Below are positions 16,050 through 24,681 of a DNA stretch of 64,000 bases, in pieces. The stretch is from Haloarcula ordinaria (GTDB lineage Archaea > Halobacteriota > Halobacteria > Halobacteriales > Haloarculaceae). The DNA is taken from NCBI RefSeq assembly GCF_029338275.1, contig NZ_CP119789.1:186001-250000 (forward strand). Reading direction: 5' to 3'. The notes beneath the pieces were generated by a model. That model made no database searches. It was not told the origin of the DNA and saw nothing but the letters and a program-made list of their open reading frames with translations. The position numbers and the translations under genes were made by a program. Position 1 is the first letter of the stretch. Each line of letters opens with the position of its first letter.

Positions 16050-16392
16050 TGGCCCGGCGTAACCACGATGCGGTCTTAAGGGTTGTCAAGCCCGGTGACG
16101 AGCACCGAGTGCCCGCAGTCCCGAAACCGACCACTGCGACAGTAAATCGGCAACAATATCCGCTAAATGCCCCGCTGAGTACGTGAGAAATCGGTTTTAC
16201 ACTGGGTCAGAGGCACCCCTCTTCGTATCCACTCGCACGGCTTCAGAATCGTTTGTAAAATGTCTAAGTATCTCTCGAACCGTCGTAAAACGATGATTTT
16301 TCGTTGATTTGGGCTGAAAGTGGCCGAATAGAGTCGAAGGTTCCTTCCTTTATATACTCGTCCCGTAACAAGAGGGGAGTGAGGTGACAAAG
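16050..16392. promoter_or_regulatory. 343-bp divergent intergenic region between pyrH and the DUF7123 gene
   Basis: Markedly AT-richer than its surroundings. The left end holds the pyrH promoter. The right end holds a strong TATA box TTTATATA (16349-16356) for the gene at 16393, and GAGGTG (16381-16386), a near-perfect Shine-Dalgarno, 6 nt before its ATG. Between them lie an imperfect inverted repeat AACGA/TCGTT around 16286-16304 and T-rich stretches, but no ORF or known RNA gene that I recognise. Confidence 0.55.
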
Positions 16393-16641
16393 ATGAGCGC
16401 GACAGTTTCCCCCTCCACGAAAGAAGAGCCGTCGAAAGAAGAACGTCTGAAGTCCTTCCTCACCGAGAAGGCGGCAGACGGTGAGATGTACTTCAAGAGC
16501 AAGTTCATCGCGGACGAAGTCGGCCTCTCCCCGAAAGAAATCGGTGCGCTGATGGTCAAGCTGAAAGACAGCGCGACCGAGATCGAAGTCGAGAAGTGGT
16601 CGTACACGAGCGCGACCACCTGGCGGATCGAACCCGCGTAA
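16393..16641 (+). CDS. DUF7123-like small basic/acidic winged-helix-type protein
   Basis: An 82-residue conserved haloarchaeal protein. After a Ser/Thr/Lys-rich N-terminus, RLKSFLTEKAADGEMYFKSKFIADEVGLSPKEIGALMVKL reads like a small winged helix, followed by a beta hairpin IEVEKWSYTSATTWRIE. I associate it with DUF7123; the function is not known, but DNA or RNA binding is plausible from the HTH-like layout. It has unusually clear expression signals: a TATA box and GAGGTG ribosome-binding site. ATG 16393 was preferred over the GTG at 16384 because that GTG is part of the ribosome-binding site. Confidence 0.8.
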   Translation: MSATVSPSTKEEPSKEERLKSFLTEKAADGEMYFKSKFIADEVGLSPKEIGALMVKLKDSATEIEVEKWSYTSATTWRIEPA

Positions 16642-16839
16642 CCGCCCGAGCGGTCCCCTCCATCTGCAGTTTCTCGCGCTTTCCGACCCGCCCAGCCGCC
16701 GGGCCGCTCGGAGCCGGGCGAGACACCACGGGCTTCGGTGCCGGCGTCGACGAGATAGCCGACCTTACCCGGGTAGCGGATTCCTTCGCCCCGGTATGGG
16801 CGACAGTATATTAGTAGCCGGCACACATATGCGGTGACG

Positions 16840-18036
16840 ATGAGTCGCCCTGCCGACGACCCGCCCTCCCCTACCGAGTTCTCGGACCTGTTTTTCGTCA
16901 CAGCCGTCCGTCGCGACGGTGAGACGGTTCGGTACGTCGGCGACTCGCTGGTCCCGCCGGACACCCTCGTCGACGAGCTCGGACCGATGTTCCGCGAGCG
17001 AGGGTACGCGGTCGCACTGCAGCGGCGAACGGACGTGACCGGACCGACGGACGGCGGGTCGGCGACCGTCGCTCCCGCGACAGGACGGACGGCCCCGTAC
17101 GAGCTCGTCGCGGAACCCGCCGAGACGACTACAGGCGGCGTGCCCTGGCTGAACGTCGTGCTGTTGCTCGTGACCATCGCCTCGACGCTGTACGTGGGGG
17201 CGAGCCGGTGGTACTACATCCCGGTCTTCGAACAGCCCTGGCGCGTGTTCGAGGCCTGGCCGTTCGTCGTCGCGATGCTCGGGGTGCTGGGCATCCACGA
17301 GCTGGGCCACTACGTCGCTGCCCGCTACCACGGCGTCGACGTGACGCTGCCCTACTTCATCCCGTTCCCGTCGCTGCTGGGGACGATGGGGGCAGTCATC
17401 AACATCCGCGGCCGGATTCCCGACCGGAAAGTGCTTTTCGACATCGGCGTCGCCGGTCCGCTCGCCGGACTCGTTGCCACGGCGGTGGTGACCGTCATCG
17501 GGCTCTCGCTCGACCCCATCACCGTCCCGGAGCGGGTGGCCGACGGCGGCGGGGGGTACGTCATCACCTTCCAGGACCCGCTGTTGCTGCAAGTCCTCGA
17601 ATACCTGGTGCGGACGGCGGGCCTCGGCTCGGAGTACGGGCCGGGAACGGCCGTCCACCCCATCGTCTTCGCCGGTTGGGCGGGGATGTTCTTCACCTTC
17701 CTGAACCTGCTGCCGGTCGGCCAGCTCGACGGCGGCCACATCGTCCGCGCGATACTGGGCCGCCGCCAGGAGACGGTCGCCGCAGCGGTCCCCGGCGGCC
17801 TGTTCGCGCTGGCGGGCTTCCTCTATTTCACCCGGGACCCGCCGCCGGTCGGCTTCGGTGTCTGGACGCTCTGGGTGTTCTGGGGCCTGTTCGCGACCGG
17901 GCTGGCGTACGCCGGGCCGGCCAGTCCGACGGTCGACGACGCGCTCGACCGCCGGCGGGTCGCCCTCGGCGTGGCAACCTTCGCGCTGGGCCTGGCCTGC
18001 TTCACGCCGGTCCCGTTCGAGATCGTCGCAGCCTGA
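16840..18036 (+). CDS. membrane site-2 protease family (M50), PDZ-less
   Basis: A 398-residue intramembrane zinc protease. HELGHYVAARYHGVDV contains the HExxH zinc motif near residue 152 and NLLPVGQLDGGHIVRA near residue 295 gives the third ligand. An N-terminal cytoplasmic region of ~100 residues precedes about seven TM helices; there is no PDZ domain, unlike the homologue at 2308-4074. This layout resembles plant EGY/archaeal M50 proteins. ATG 16840 was preferred over GTG 16834. A TATATTA element lies at 16807-16813. The substrate is unknown. Confidence 0.9.
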   Translation: MSRPADDPPSPTEFSDLFFVTAVRRDGETVRYVGDSLVPPDTLVDELGPMFRERGYAVALQRRTDVTGPTDGGSATVAPATGRTAPYELVAEPAETTTGGVPWLNVVLLLVTIASTLYVGASRWYYIPVFEQPWRVFEAWPFVVAMLGVLGIHELGHYVAARYHGVDVTLPYFIPFPSLLGTMGAVINIRGRIPDRKVLFDIGVAGPLAGLVATAVVTVIGLSLDPITVPERVADGGGGYVITFQDPLLLQVLEYLVRTAGLGSEYGPGTAVHPIVFAGWAGMFFTFLNLLPVGQLDGGHIVRAILGRRQETVAAAVPGGLFALAGFLYFTRDPPPVGFGVWTLWVFWGLFATGLAYAGPASPTVDDALDRRRVALGVATFALGLACFTPVPFEIVAA

Positions 18037-18060
18037 ACCGGACTGTCGGACGCGTCGGTC

Positions 18061-18927
18061 CTAATGAGAGTAGCCGCGGTCCGGGAGCGGTTCGCCGTCG
18101 AGGGTCACGCCGGACTCGGTGACCCGGCCGATGTGATGGAGCGGACAGGGGACCGCCTCGCGTGCGGCCGCGAGGTCTGCCTCGGGAACCGTACAGACGA
18201 GCTCGAAGTCCTCGCCGACGAAGAGGCCCAGCTCCCGGCGTTCCTCGTCGCTGTCGGCCACATCGTCGACCCGTTCGTCGATGGGAAGCGGTGACTCGAC
18301 GGCGGCGCCACAGTCGCTCGCCGCCGTCAGCTGGTGGAGCGAGCGGGCCAGCCCGTCGCTGGAGTCGAGCATGGCCGTCGCGTAGGGCCGAAGCGCGACT
18401 CCGGCGGCGACCCGCGGCTCGAACCGGAACAGGTCGTTGGCCCGCTCGACGTCGCCCTGCTCGAACAGGTCGAGCGCAACGCCCGTCCGGCCCAGCGTCC
18501 CGGTGACACAGACCGCGTCGCCGGGGGTCGCCCCCGAACGCAGGACTGGGTCCTCGACGTCGCCCAGTGCCGTCGTCGCGACGGTGAACTCGTCGTGCCC
18601 GTCGAGGTCGCCGCCGACGTACTCCGCCCCGACGGCCGTACAGACGTCGCTCGCGCCGTCGACGAACGACAGGAGGTCCTCGGCGTCGAACTCGGGGACG
18701 CCGTAGACGGCCACCGCGGCCGTCGCCTGGGCACCCATCGCCGCCACGTCCGAGAGCGACGCGCCGACGGCCCGCCAGCCAGCCGTATAGCGGGTCGTCC
18801 CGTCGGGGAAATCCGTCCGGTCGTGGAGCATGTCCGTCGTGATGACCTGGCCGTCGACGACGGCACAGTCGTCGCCGGCCGCCAGCAACCGGTCGCCGAT
18901 GAGCGCGAGTGCGGCCTGTTCGTCCAT
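18061..18927 (-). CDS. thiL: thiamine-monophosphate kinase
   Basis: ATP-dependent phosphorylation of thiamine phosphate to thiamine diphosphate. The 288-residue protein has the PurM-like fold: GDDCAVVDGQVITTDMLHDRTDF holds the Mg/ATP-binding aspartates, then GASLSDVAAMGA, YVGGDLDGHDE and MLDSSDGLARSL (substrate-binding). FVGEDFELVCTV matches the ThiL GEDYEL motif. ATG 18927 starts at MDEQAALALIGDRL, the normal N-terminus; longer readings are non-coding-like. It is convergent with the protease gene at 16840 and divergent from the gene at 19006. Confidence 0.95.
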   Translation of the reverse strand: MDEQAALALIGDRLLAAGDDCAVVDGQVITTDMLHDRTDFPDGTTRYTAGWRAVGASLSDVAAMGAQATAAVAVYGVPEFDAEDLLSFVDGASDVCTAVGAEYVGGDLDGHDEFTVATTALGDVEDPVLRSGATPGDAVCVTGTLGRTGVALDLFEQGDVERANDLFRFEPRVAAGVALRPYATAMLDSSDGLARSLHQLTAASDCGAAVESPLPIDERVDDVADSDEERRELGLFVGEDFELVCTVPEADLAAAREAVPCPLHHIGRVTESGVTLDGEPLPDRGYSH

Positions 18928-19005
18928 ACCGGGCAGTCGCGGCCGGTGGGCAAAACGGTCGGGGATTGCGGTGCCTTCTTGACACCGACGCGCGACCGCA
19001 CGGAC

Positions 19006-20049
19006 ATGGACGAGAGCGGGTGGGCGACGGTGCTGGGCTTCGCTGGCACGCTGGTCGTACTCTCGGCGCTGGTGCTGGTCGTCGGCATCGACGACACCGT
19101 CAGCGCGCTCACCCGTGCCGACCCGACGGCGCTGGTCCTCGTGCTGGGCATCGCGGTCGTCTGGCTCACCTCGTGGGGCCTCGCACTGTGGACGATACTC
19201 CGCGCGCTGAACGCCCCCATCCCGGTCTCCACGGCAGTGCTGCTGTTCGCGGGCGCGGTCTTCTCGAACAACATCACGCCGTTCGGGCAGGCGGGCGGCG
19301 AGCCGCTGAGCGCCCTGCTCATCTCGACGGCCGCCGACAGCGAGTACGAGACCGGTCTGGCGGCCATCGCCAGCGTCGACACCGTCCACTTCGTCCCGTC
19401 GGTGGGCTACGCTATCATCGGGTTCACCTTCGTGGCGGCGGGCGCAGTGCGACTTGGGCGGAACCTCCTCTTCGCCGCCGGTGCCGTGGCTGCCCTGGCT
19501 ATCGGGCTCCCCGTCGCGGCGTATCTGGGCTGGCGGTACCGCTACGAACTAGAGACAGCGGTGGTCAGTCTGTTCACGCCCGTCATCAGGCTCCTCGGCC
19601 GCATCGCCCCGCGGCGGTCGCCGCCGACCCCCCGGATGATAGAGAACCGGATCGAGAGCTTCTTTGCCGCCATCGACCGCGTCGCGGCCGACCGCCGAAC
19701 GCTGGTCCAGACGCTCGGCTTCTCGGCGTTCGGGTGGGCCTGTCTGGCCGCCTCGCTGTGGACGTCGCTGTACGCCGTCGGCTTCACCGTACCGCCGTCG
19801 ACGGTGCTGCTCGTCGTCCCGGTCGGGAGCATCGCCAGTCTGGCGCCGCTCCCCGGCGGTTCGGGCGCTATCGAGGCCGTTCTCGTGACGCTCCTGGTCT
19901 CGACGGCGCCGGTGCCGGCGGCGGCGGCCACCTCCGCGGTGCTCATCCACCGCAGCGCGACCTTCCTGCTCCCGACGCTGGTCGGCAGCGGCGTCGCGAC
20001 GATGCTCGGCATCGACCGGGCCGTGGAGCTGAACCAGGACGACGACTGA
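19006..20049 (+). CDS. lysylphosphatidylglycerol synthase TM-region (UPF0104/YbhN) membrane protein
   Basis: A 347-residue membrane protein with about eight hydrophobic helices. The signature NNITPFGQAGGEPLSALL near residue 88 and PLPGGSGAIEAVL near residue 285 mark the UPF0104/LPG-synthase TM family, which includes putative lipid flippases and glycolipid transporters. The GNAT-like catalytic domain of MprF is absent, so amino-acyl transfer is unlikely. The substrate is unknown. ATG 19006 begins the first helix; it is divergent from thiL. Confidence 0.85.
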   Translation: MDESGWATVLGFAGTLVVLSALVLVVGIDDTVSALTRADPTALVLVLGIAVVWLTSWGLALWTILRALNAPIPVSTAVLLFAGAVFSNNITPFGQAGGEPLSALLISTAADSEYETGLAAIASVDTVHFVPSVGYAIIGFTFVAAGAVRLGRNLLFAAGAVAALAIGLPVAAYLGWRYRYELETAVVSLFTPVIRLLGRIAPRRSPPTPRMIENRIESFFAAIDRVAADRRTLVQTLGFSAFGWACLAASLWTSLYAVGFTVPPSTVLLVVPVGSIASLAPLPGGSGAIEAVLVTLLVSTAPVPAAAATSAVLIHRSATFLLPTLVGSGVATMLGIDRAVELNQDDD

Positions 20050-20143
20050 ACCGGCCGGACCCCCGCGACGGGCCACGTGAACGGTTCACTCCCCGGCACA
20101 GGGAACGATGCGCTTAAATGACGGCGACGGAAAGAAAACGGCA

Positions 20144-20605
20144 ATGACGACACTCTACGACGTCCCCGCCGAGGACCTCATCGAGGCGCTCACGGAGACG
20201 CTCGCCGAGGAGGACGACATCGAAGCACCGGAGTGGGCCGCGTTCACCAAGACCGGCGTCGACAAGGAACTGCCGCCGGAACAGGAGGACTTCTGGCAGC
20301 GACGCGCCGCCAGCCTGCTCCGGAAGGTCGCCGTCGACGGGCCCGTCGGCGTCAACCGGCTGAAGACCGAGTACGGCAACGCGAAGCAGGGGACGACCCG
20401 CTACCGCGTCCGCCCGCACCAGAAGGTCGACGGCTCTGGCAACATCATCCGGACCGCCCTCCAGCAGCTCGAGGACGCCGGCTACGTCGAGACCAGCGAG
20501 AACGACGGCCGCCGCATCACCGGCGAAGGCCGCAGCCTGCTCGACGACACCGCCGGCGAGGTACTGCAGGACCTCGACCGTCCGGACCTCGAACGCTACG
20601 CGTAA
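20144..20605 (+). CDS. rps19e: 30S ribosomal protein S19e
   Basis: Archaeal/eukaryotic ribosomal small-subunit protein, 153 residues. TTLYDVPAEDLIEALTETL at the N-terminus, WAAFTKTGVDKELPPEQEDFWQRRAASLLRKVA and GPVGVNRLKTEYG in the centre, and the winged-helix C-terminus (IIRTALQQLEDAGYVE) match S19e throughout. A TTAAAT box (20114-20119) lies exactly ~27 nt before ATG 20144, indicating leaderless transcription; the ATG at 20108 overlaps this promoter and is rejected. A hairpin repeat follows the gene. Confidence 0.97.
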   Translation: MTTLYDVPAEDLIEALTETLAEEDDIEAPEWAAFTKTGVDKELPPEQEDFWQRRAASLLRKVAVDGPVGVNRLKTEYGNAKQGTTRYRVRPHQKVDGSGNIIRTALQQLEDAGYVETSENDGRRITGEGRSLLDDTAGEVLQDLDRPDLERYA

Positions 20606-20640
20606 CCCGTCTGCTGTTCTCCCGTCTCTCTGAAAAGCGT

Positions 20641-20770
20641 CGAGCGGCTGGTCCGTGCAAGGGTCTTCACTTCGCTCAGACTCCGCCGCTTGTACGACAA
20701 CACAGCCGCTCGCGGGTCGCATTCGCTCCCCGCTCGGGCTACTGAGGGTCTTCGCTTCGCTCAGACCCTC
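20641..20770. repeat. two palindromic hairpin units after rps19e
   Basis: The first unit has outer arms CGAGCGGCTG (20641-20650) and CAGCCGCTCG (20703-20712), a perfect 10-bp stem. The second has GAGGGTCT (20744-20751) and AGACCCTC (20763-20770), an 8-bp stem around TTCGCTTCGCT. The motif GGTCTTC(A/G)CTTCGCTCAGA occurs in both. This type of palindrome is dispersed in haloarchaeal intergenic DNA; it may act as a terminator or be a small non-autonomous repeat. Confidence 0.6.
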
Positions 20771-20820
20771 GCTATTTCCCGAAATCGTTTTCCGACCGAG
20801 CCAAGTAACTCTAGCCAGTC

Positions 20821-21172
20821 ATGAGTGGCGACCCAAGCGAGGAGGAGCTTCGAGGAACTTCGCGAGAAGAAGATGGAACAGCTCAAAGAGCAACAGGAAG
20901 AGGGCGGGGACGCCGAGGCCCAGCAGGCCGCCCAGGAACAGGCGGAGGCCCAGAAGAAGGCCATCCTTCGACAGCACCTCACGGACGGCGCTCGCAAGCG
21001 GCTCAACACCGTCAAGATGTCCAAGCCGGAGGCCGGTGAGCAGGTCGAACAGCAAATCGTGTCGCTGGCCCGCTCGGGCCGACTCGGCCAGCAGATCGAC
21101 GAGGAGCAGATGAAACAGTTGCTCTCGGAACTGACGCCCGACTCGAAGAGCTTCGACATCAAGCGCCGGTAG
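20821..21172 (+). CDS. PDCD5-family DNA-binding protein, with an apparent one-base insertion near codon 10
   Basis: Small helical nucleic-acid-binding protein of the TFAR19/PDCD5 family (about 116 residues). From 20852 on, the frame [17 protein letters not shown]...[23 protein letters not shown]...FDIKRR matches the family to its end. The expected N-terminus [10 protein letters not shown] is present but in another frame, starting at ATG 20821; the frames join at GAGCTTCGAGG (20846-20855), where removal of one T gives EEELEELREKK. As written, translation could only start at GTG 20825 with an aberrant N-terminus MATQARRSF. It is either a sequencing error or a real mutation. The PP-loop gene follows with zero spacing. 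Confidence 0.85.
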
Positions 21173-21772
21173 ATGCGCTGTGGGTTGCTGTACAGCGCGG
21201 GGAAGGACTCGACGCTCGCGGCGCTGCTGTTAGACCCCTTCTACGAGATAACGCTCGTCAGTTGCACCTTCGGCGTCGTCGACCCCGTACCGGCCCGCGA
21301 GGCCGCAGCGAGCGTCGGTTTCGACCACGAGACGGTCGACTTGGACCCCGACGTCGCTCACGAGGCTGTCGAACGGATGCACGACGACGGCTTCCCGCGC
21401 AGCGGCATTCAACGGGTCCACGAGCACGCCGTCGAGACCGTCGCCGCCGGCGAATGGACAGAGACGATCGATGCCGTCGCCGACGGAACACGGCGCGACG
21501 ACCGCGTGCCGACCGTCGAGCGGCCGTTCGCCCAGAGCGTCGAGGACCGCTTCGATATCGACTACCTGGCCCCTCTCGCGGGTATCGGCCGTGGGGCCAT
21601 CGGCGAGATGGCCGCCGCGTCGCTCGACGTCGAGACCGGGCCGAGCGACGAGATTCAGAAGGGCGACTACGAAGTGGAACTCCGGGCGCTGCTCGCCGAG
21701 CGGTACGGCGAGGACGCCGTCGACGACGTCTTCCCCGAGCACACGCAGTCGCGGGTCCGCGGCCGTCGGTGA
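21173..21772 (+). CDS. PP-loop (adenine nucleotide alpha-hydrolase-like) ATPase
   Basis: A 199-residue protein starting MRCGLLYSAGKDSTLAALLL; SAGKDST at residues 8-14 is the PP-loop pyrophosphate-binding motif of the N-type ATP pyrophosphatase superfamily. Enzymes of this group adenylate substrates in tRNA modification, diphthamide or amide synthesis. The remaining domain (VPTVERPFAQSVEDRFDIDYLAPLAGIG) does not place it with a named enzyme; I associate it with the DUF7411 group. Its ATG follows the PDCD5 stop codon directly, and this gene pair is typical of haloarchaea, which suggests translation- or RNA-linked work (inference). Confidence 0.82.
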   Translation: MRCGLLYSAGKDSTLAALLLDPFYEITLVSCTFGVVDPVPAREAAASVGFDHETVDLDPDVAHEAVERMHDDGFPRSGIQRVHEHAVETVAAGEWTETIDAVADGTRRDDRVPTVERPFAQSVEDRFDIDYLAPLAGIGRGAIGEMAAASLDVETGPSDEIQKGDYEVELRALLAERYGEDAVDDVFPEHTQSRVRGRR

Positions 21773-21923
21773 CGGGTTCGCTCGGCGGCGTTTACTTTAG
21801 CAAGTATTGACTTAGAGAGCCAGAAAGCCCTGGCTGTTCACTCACAAAACCGCTTACCCAAACACGACCGGTCACTCAGCCCGAACGGACAGGTTCAAGC
21901 GCGCCCTCGCAGAAGGCGGGAAC

Positions 21924-23231
21924 ATGTACGACTCCGTCAAGGGCTTTCGTGATTTCTACCCCGAGGAGATGCAGTCCCGCCGATGGGTGATGGACACGCT
22001 CAAGGAGACGGCGCAACGCTACGGGTTCCGGGAAATCGGGACACCCGCACTCGAACCGACCGAGATGTACGTCGACAAGAGCGGCGAGGAGATCGTCGAA
22101 GAACTGTACAGCTTCGAGGACAAAGGCGGTCGCGAGGTGGCGCTGACCCCCGAGCTGACCCCGACCGTCGCTCGGATGGTCGTCGCCAAGCAACAGGCGC
22201 TCTCCAAGCCCATCAAGTGGGTGTCGACGCGGCCGTTCTGGCGCTACGAGCAGGTCCAGCAGGGCCGTTTCCGGGAGTTCTACCAGACCAACGTCGACAT
22301 CTTCGGCTCCTCGGCCCCGGCGGCCGATGCCGAGGTGCTGGCCGTCGCCGTCGACATGCTCACCGACCTCGGCCTCACCGACGCGGACTTCGAGATTCGG
22401 GTCTCCCACCGGGACATCCTCGCCGGACTCCTCGAATCGTTCGAGGCCGACGTGGACGTCCGCGAGGCCATCCGCGCGGTCGACAAGCGCGCGAAGGTCG
22501 ACCGCGAGGAGTACCTCGACCTGCTGGTCGAGGCGGGCCTGAACTACGGCCAGGCCGAGGCGTTCGACGAGTTGCTCCAGGTCGACGAGGACGAGCTCGA
22601 CACGCTGGCGGAGCAGACGGGTTCAGAGGCGGTCGACGAGGCCGTCGAGAACCTCCAGGCCGTCCTCGAGGCCACCGCGGACTTCGGCGTCCGCGAACAC
22701 CTGACGCTCTCCCTGACGACTGCCCGGGGGCTGGACTACTACACCGGCGTCGTCTTCGAGTGCTTCGACTCGACCGGCGAGGTCTCCCGGTCCGTCTTCG
22801 GCGGCGGGCGCTACGACGACCTCATCGAGGGCTTCGGCGGCCAGCCGACCCCGGCCGTCGGGTTCGCCCCTGGGCACGCGACGCTCGGCCTGCTCTGTCA
22901 GCGCGCCGGCGTCTGGCCCGAGGAGGAACTCTCGACGGACTACTACGTGCTGCAGGTGGGTGACACCCGCCCGACCGCCGCGCGCATCGCTCGGGACCTC
23001 CGCGAGAAGGGCCACGTCGTCGAGAGCGACGTCGCCGACCGCTCGTTCGGCGCGCAGATGGGCTACGCGGACGGCATCAACGCCGAGACGGTCGTCATCG
23101 TCGGCGAGCAGGACCTGGCGAACGACGAGGTGACGCTGAAGGAGATGGACGAGGGCGAGCAGACGACCGCACCGCTCGCCGAGTTCCCGGGCGACTACGA
23201 CCGGCCGACGTTCGAGGACTTCGCGGACTGA
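21924..23231 (+). CDS. hisS: histidyl-tRNA synthetase
   Basis: Class II synthetase charging tRNA-His, 435 residues. Motif 1 begins at KGFRDFYPEEMQSRRWV; motif 2 is WRYEQVQQGRFREFYQTNVDIFG near residue 113; the His-specific signatures LTTARGLDYYTGVVFE and SVFGGGRYDDLIEGFGG are near residues 270-310. The C-terminal anticodon-binding domain starts near residue 335 (YVLQVGDTRPTAARIARDLRE). A hairpin AGCCAG/CTGGCT around 21820-21837 precedes it, probably the terminator of the previous operon. Confidence 0.97.
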   Translation: MYDSVKGFRDFYPEEMQSRRWVMDTLKETAQRYGFREIGTPALEPTEMYVDKSGEEIVEELYSFEDKGGREVALTPELTPTVARMVVAKQQALSKPIKWVSTRPFWRYEQVQQGRFREFYQTNVDIFGSSAPAADAEVLAVAVDMLTDLGLTDADFEIRVSHRDILAGLLESFEADVDVREAIRAVDKRAKVDREEYLDLLVEAGLNYGQAEAFDELLQVDEDELDTLAEQTGSEAVDEAVENLQAVLEATADFGVREHLTLSLTTARGLDYYTGVVFECFDSTGEVSRSVFGGGRYDDLIEGFGGQPTPAVGFAPGHATLGLLCQRAGVWPEEELSTDYYVLQVGDTRPTAARIARDLREKGHVVESDVADRSFGAQMGYADGINAETVVIVGEQDLANDEVTLKEMDEGEQTTAPLAEFPGDYDRPTFEDFAD

Positions 23232-23237
23232 CAACCG

Positions 23238-23744
23238 TCAGAGCGTGAGTTCCATCTCGTGTTCGGCCCGGTCCCGGACCGTCGTCTCGAAGCCGACCGA
23301 TTTGTAGAGGTTCATCGCGACGAGGTTCGTCCGTTCGACCGCCAGCCAGACGTGGTCCAGGTCGTTCGCCTGGCCGTAGCCCAGCAGGATGCGGATGAGG
23401 CGCGAGCCGATGCCGATGGTCTGGTACTCGGGGTGGACGAAGATAGCGAGCTCCGCCGTGTCGTCGTACGGGAACAGCACCGCGTGACCGACGACGCGGT
23501 CGTCATGCCAGGCGGCGACGCTCAGGCCCGCTTCGAGCAGGTCGTCGAGCCACTCGCGAATCTGGGCCTCGCCCCGCGGCGGTAATCCCTGGGCGCGCGA
23601 CGCGTCGTCGTAGTCGAGGTACATGGCCGCGAGCGGGTCGGGCCCCCCGTCGTAGGCAGTGATCCGAATCTCCTCTCCCGCCCGGTCGGTGAACGTCTGT
23701 GGCGGGCGCGGGAACTCGGTGACTTCCCCGGCGGACGACTCCAT
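23238..23744 (-). CDS. GNAT-family N-acetyltransferase
   Basis: A 168-residue acetyltransferase. The acetyl-CoA pyrophosphate-binding segment is HPEYQTIGIGSRLIRILLGYGQ (Q/R-x-x-G-x-G/A), followed by WLAVERTNLVAMNLYKSVGFETTVRDRAE, the usual motif B with the NxxAxxLYxxxGF pattern. The substrate cannot be told. ATG 23744 is the first start after a TTTATT promoter element about 27 nt upstream on the minus strand; longer readings antisense to truA are spurious. It converges with hisS, 6 nt apart. Confidence 0.88.
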   Translation of the reverse strand: MESSAGEVTEFPRPPQTFTDRAGEEIRITAYDGGPDPLAAMYLDYDDASRAQGLPPRGEAQIREWLDDLLEAGLSVAAWHDDRVVGHAVLFPYDDTAELAIFVHPEYQTIGIGSRLIRILLGYGQANDLDHVWLAVERTNLVAMNLYKSVGFETTVRDRAEHEMELTL

Positions 23745-23840
23745 GTCTCGAAAATCGATGGGGACGGCAATAAATCCAGGCTCCGTTCCCGAGCGGCGGG
23801 AGTCGGACGGCACAAGTGCCCTGCCGCCCAAGCGCCATCG

Positions 23841-24641
23841 ATGCGCGCGTTCCGCGTGGCCTACGACGGCCGACCGTACTACGGGTTCCAGCGCCAGCCG
23901 GACGTCGAGACGGTCGAGGGGACGCTGCTCGCGGCGCTCGACCGGCTGGACGTGACCGACGGGGACGTTCCAGCGGAGTACGCCGCTGCCGGGCGCACCG
24001 ACGCCGGTGTCTCGGCAGTCTCCCAGACCGTCGCGTTCGAGGCGCCGGAGTGGCTGTCGCCGTCGGCGTTCAACAGCGAACTCCCGGCGAGCGTTCGCGC
24101 GTGGGCCAGCGCCGAGGTCCCGCCGGCGTTCCACGCGACACACGACGCCAGCGAGCGCCGGTACACCTACCATCTCCACGCGCCCGACGCCGACGACGAC
24201 CTGTCGCGGGCGGCCCTCAGCGCGCTCACCGGCGACCACGACTTCCACAACCTCACGCCCGACGCCGAGGGGACGCGCCGGACGCTCGACGGGGCGCTGA
24301 CGCGCGACGGGCCGTTTCTCGTCGTCAGACTCGAAGCCGGCGGGTTCTGTCGCCAGCTGGTGCGGCGCGTGGTCGGCCTGCTCGCCGAGGTCGCGCGCGG
24401 CGAGTCGCCGCTGGGAAAGGTCGACAGAGTACTCGCGAGCGCGCCGCTGGAGGGGCCAGACGGAGTCGCGCCGGCCCCCGCCTATCCGCTGGTGCTAACC
24501 GGCGTCCAGTACCCTGAGGTCACCTTCGAGCCGGACCCGGAGGCCGCCGCGAGCGCCCGCGAGGTGTTCGCCGACCTGCGGGCCGAACGACAGGCCGGCG
24601 CGCGGGTCGCCGACAGCGTCCTCGATGGCCTAGAGCGGTAG
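23841..24641 (+). CDS. truA: tRNA pseudouridine(38-40) synthase
   Basis: Converts uridines 38-40 of the tRNA anticodon arm to pseudouridine. The 266-residue protein starts RAFRVAYDGRPYYGFQRQP, has the catalytic Asp in AAAGRTDAGVSAVSQ near residue 54, and later ERRYTYHL and GGFCRQLVRRVVGLL. The order and length match TruA. The gene is divergent from the GNAT gene and is followed by pepF 40 nt downstream. Confidence 0.95.
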   Translation: MRAFRVAYDGRPYYGFQRQPDVETVEGTLLAALDRLDVTDGDVPAEYAAAGRTDAGVSAVSQTVAFEAPEWLSPSAFNSELPASVRAWASAEVPPAFHATHDASERRYTYHLHAPDADDDLSRAALSALTGDHDFHNLTPDAEGTRRTLDGALTRDGPFLVVRLEAGGFCRQLVRRVVGLLAEVARGESPLGKVDRVLASAPLEGPDGVAPAPAYPLVLTGVQYPEVTFEPDPEAAASAREVFADLRAERQAGARVADSVLDGLER

Positions 24642-24681
24642 GCTGGAAAGGCTTACTTCCGGGCCGACCCTACGCCGGTCC

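Noticed and set aside
18334-19005. Extended N-terminus for the UPF0104 membrane protein gene
   Set aside because: The extra ~224 codons run antisense to thiL and have non-coding composition; the TM protein starts naturally at ATG 19006.
21880-21923. tRNA-like AGGTTCAAGC before hisS
   Set aside because: Only a T-arm-like string; no acceptor stem, anticodon arm or full cloverleaf around it.
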